Below, piece after piece: positions 62,017-64,000 of a DNA stretch of 64,000 bases (position 1 is the stretch's first letter; each line of letters starts with the position of its first letter). The notes under the pieces are model-generated. The model saw only the letters and a program-made list of their open reading frames with translations, was not told the DNA's origin and ran no database searches. Source of the stretch: Desulfosarcina widdelii (GTDB taxonomy: Bacteria; Desulfobacterota; Desulfobacteria; Desulfobacterales; Desulfosarcinaceae); contig NZ_AP021875.1 of the NCBI RefSeq assembly GCF_009688965.1, positions 7,111,001-7,175,000 of the forward strand, given 5' to 3'. The position numbers and the translations under genes are program-made.

Positions 62017-64000
62017 GTGGAAAACCAAATGATCGAGCAGTTGTGTCAGGCATGGGGAAAGGATCGGTTCGGAGACGTCGTGGTGGTAGGCGGAGGGATC
62101 AGCGGCATCCAGGCCTCTCTGGATCTCGCCACCGCCGGCTTCAAGGTCTATCTGATCGAAAAATCCCCTGCCATCGGCGGCCACATGGCGCAACTGGACA
62201 AGACCTACCCGACCAACGACTGCTCGATGTGAATCCTGTCGCCCAAACTGGTCGAGGTCGGCCGGCATCCTAACATAGAAGTTTTCTCCTACACCGAGGT
62301 CGATGATGTACAAGGAGAGGCAGGCGACTTTACGGTCACGCTGAGCAAGAAGCCGCGCTACATCATCGAAGAGAAGTGCACGGGCTGCACCACCTGCGTG
62401 GAGTACTGCCCGGTGGAGTACCCGGATCGATTCAACCAGGACATTTCCAGCAACAAGGCGGTGCACATTTACTTTGCCCAGGCCATTCCGTTGATCGCCT
62501 ATATCGATGAGAGCTGCCTTTATCTCAAGGAGAAGAAGTGCCGCATCTGTGAAGGGGTGTGTCAAAACGACGCTATCGACCTGCATCAGACGCCGCAGAA
62601 AATGGAGATCAACGTGGCCGCCATCGTCCTGGCGCCCGGCTACGATGTGTACGATCCGGCCGTCAAGGGCGAATACGGCTACCGGCGGCTGGCCAACGTG
62701 GTCACCAGCATGGACTACGAGCGGCTGATGTGCGCCACCGGACCATACGAAGGCGAGATTCTGCGGGCTTCCGACAAGGCGCATCCCCGCAACGTGGCCT
62801 GGATCCAGTGTGTGGGCTCCCGGAGGGTCACGAAAGGGGACAACAGCTACTGTTCGGCCACCTGTTGCACCTACACCCAGAAACAGGTGATTCTGACCAA
62901 GGACCACGATGCCGAAACCGCCTGCACCATTTTCCACAACGACGTGCGTTCCTACGGCAAGGGATTCGAGGCCTACTACCAGCGGGCCCAACAGCTCCCC
63001 GGTGTGCGGTTTATCCGCAGCTATGTCTCTATCGTGGGCGAAGACCCGGAAACCAAAAACGTCATCGTCCGCTACGCCACCGAGGCCGACGGCGTCAAAG
63101 AGGAAAGCTTCGACATGGTCGTTCTGTCCGTGGGATTGGGGCCGCCCGCCGATTACCAGGGCCTGGCCGACACCTTCGGCATCGCGGTCAACGAACACGG
63201 ATTCTGCCGGATCGATTCTTCCAATCCCATGGCGACCTCGCGGCCGGGGATTTTCGTGAGCGGCGCCTTCCAGGGTCCCATGGACATCCCCGAATCGGTG
63301 TTTACCGCCAGCGCCGCCGGTTCCCAGTGCGGGCAGCTGCTCGACTACCGGAGGGGCAAGCTGACCCGGGCCAAGGTCTACCCGCCGGAAAAAGATGCCG
63401 CCGGTCAGACCCCGCGCATCGGTGTGTTTGTCTGCCACTGCGGCACCAATATCGGCCGGGTGGTGGATGTGCCGGCCACGGTCGACTACGCCCTGACTCT
63501 GCCCAATGTGGTCCACGCCCAGGAGCAGCTTTTCTCCTGTGCGACCAACTCCATGAAAGAGATCGTCGACACCATCGTGGAAAAAGACCTCAACCGGGTG
63601 GTGGTGGCCGCCTGCAGCCCAAGGACTCTGGAGCCCCTTTTTCGGGACACCCTGCGCGAGGCGGGCATCAATCAATACTACTACGACATGGCCAATATCC
63701 GCGAGCACTGCTCCTGGTGCCATTCCAAGGAGAAGGAGGCCGCCACCCGAAAGGCCATGGACATTACCCGCATGTCGGTGGCCCGCTCTGAGGCATTGGA
63801 GCCGCTGCAGGAGTTCGACCTGCCGGTCAACAAGGCGGCCCTTGTGGTTGGCGGCGGGTTGGCCGGCATGACCTGTGCACTCTCCATTGCCGACCAGGGG
63901 CACGAGGTGTACCTGCTGGAAAAGCAATCCGAACTGGGGGGCACGGCCAGGCGGATTCCGTCTACCCTGGACGGCCAGGATGTGCAGGCATTTGTGGGTG
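62017..64000 (+). CDS. bamE: BamE-like HdrA-type flavin protein with a selenocysteine at UGA 62230, 3' end beyond the window
   Basis: An HdrA-family iron-sulfur flavoprotein, 661 codons visible. It starts with GTG at 62017, seven bases after AGGA. Residues 25-30 are the FAD-binding GGGISG, followed by the family segment GGHMAQLDKTYPTNDCSM, then UGA as codon 72, then ILSPKLVEV. In HdrA this codon is normally Cys (DCSxC). The frame stays open and conserved for 1768 bases afterwards: a ferredoxin site C121, C124, C127, C131, a second C167, C175, C178, C182, then CHCG (C473, C475) and a second Rossmann motif GGGLAG at 612. A single UGA in an otherwise intact gene, with a SECIS-like hairpin behind it, indicates Sec72. 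It may bifurcate electrons for BamB. Confidence 0.85.
62233..62265 (+). promoter_or_regulatory. SECIS-like hairpin downstream of UGA
   Basis: Bases 62248-62253 (CUGGUC) pair with 62260-62265 (GGCCGG), with two G-U pairs, leaving loop GAGGUC at 62254-62259. The loop GGU stands 23 bases from the UGA (62230-62232), within the bacterial SECIS range, and AGGUC resembles the apical loop of the E. coli fdhF SECIS. A paper fold only. Confidence 0.6.

Noticed and set aside
62017..62232. Reading the HdrA-like gene as a pseudogene or as a 71-residue peptide ending at UGA
   Set aside because: Conserved coding sequence continues in the same frame for the rest of the window, with no other stop, and the stop replaces a family cysteine.
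62559..63791. 410-codon open frame on the plus strand in another frame, and a 647-codon frame on the minus strand at 61984-63927
   Set aside because: Both are out-of-frame shadows of the HdrA-like gene; their translations are low-complexity and have no family motifs.

Overview
The window looks like chromosomal DNA of an anaerobic, Gram-negative, moderately GC-rich member of the Desulfobacterota, probably a Desulfosarcina-like sulfate reducer. This rests on a complete tolQRA-tolB-pal-cpoB envelope cluster, a three-subunit type B succinate dehydrogenase/fumarate reductase, a GspE/PilB ATPase, and, at the right edge, a tungsten-enzyme and heterodisulfide-reductase-like operon matching class II benzoyl-CoA reductase (bamBCDE). 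The taxonomic placement is inference; no rRNA gene is present. No CRISPR array, phage or complete insertion sequence was seen.

Layout. 1-2550: the 5' part of a secreted protein on the minus strand and a GspE/PilB-type ATPase. 2575-9340 (mostly minus): LysM protein, groES-groEL, FmdB-type zinc ribbon, an HExxH protein and hflK-hflC, with a tiny basic 32-residue protein on the plus strand at 7120. 9782-17294: DUF721 protein, TrmN6, DUF1015, two serine tRNAs, then dnaX-ybaB-recR-ykgJ-like, a small winged-helix-like protein and a CsgG-like lipoprotein. 17403-22011 (minus): universal stress protein, CLC channel with CBS domains, HTH-EIIA fusion and MscS channel. 22351-28943 (minus): a chemotaxis operon cheA-cheW-cheB-cheR-receiver, preceded by a good sigma-28-type promoter. 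29309-33316 (minus): HD phosphohydrolase and sdhCAB. 33588-38819: tol-pal. 38905-42017: ruvCAB and a SAM-hydroxide adenosyltransferase. 42048-44026: a membrane protein with a duplicated domain beside a bactofilin. 44112-45927: a visibly AT-richer islet (lipoprotein, GNAT, solute-binding protein). 45975-49000: CYTH enzyme, rplM-rpsI and an M24 peptidase. 49401-55363: a five-gene Yej-like peptide ABC importer. 55500-57269: L,D-transpeptidase. 57833-64000: DUF2080 protein and bamBCDE.

Most notable points. (1) The HdrA-like gene at the right edge (bamE-like) is interrupted by one in-frame UGA at 62230, exactly where the family has a cysteine in a CxxC motif. A SECIS-like hairpin with an AGGUC-containing loop follows at the proper distance, so this is most likely a selenoprotein rather than a pseudogene. 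(2) Two intergenic elements, at 39383-39488 and 55437-55546, share a layout (arm, GCAAGGC, variable hairpin, CGCAGAT, complementary arm) although their arms differ in sequence; the second supplies the last residues of the L,D-transpeptidase. (3) A different AT-rich palindromic repeat lies inside the bam cluster.

How the genes work together. BamB would reduce benzoyl-CoA, with electrons passed through BamC and the Hdr-like BamD/BamE; sdhCAB links succinate/fumarate to the quinone pool. The tol-pal, bactofilin, L,D-transpeptidase and LysM genes serve the envelope, and the che operon controls motility.
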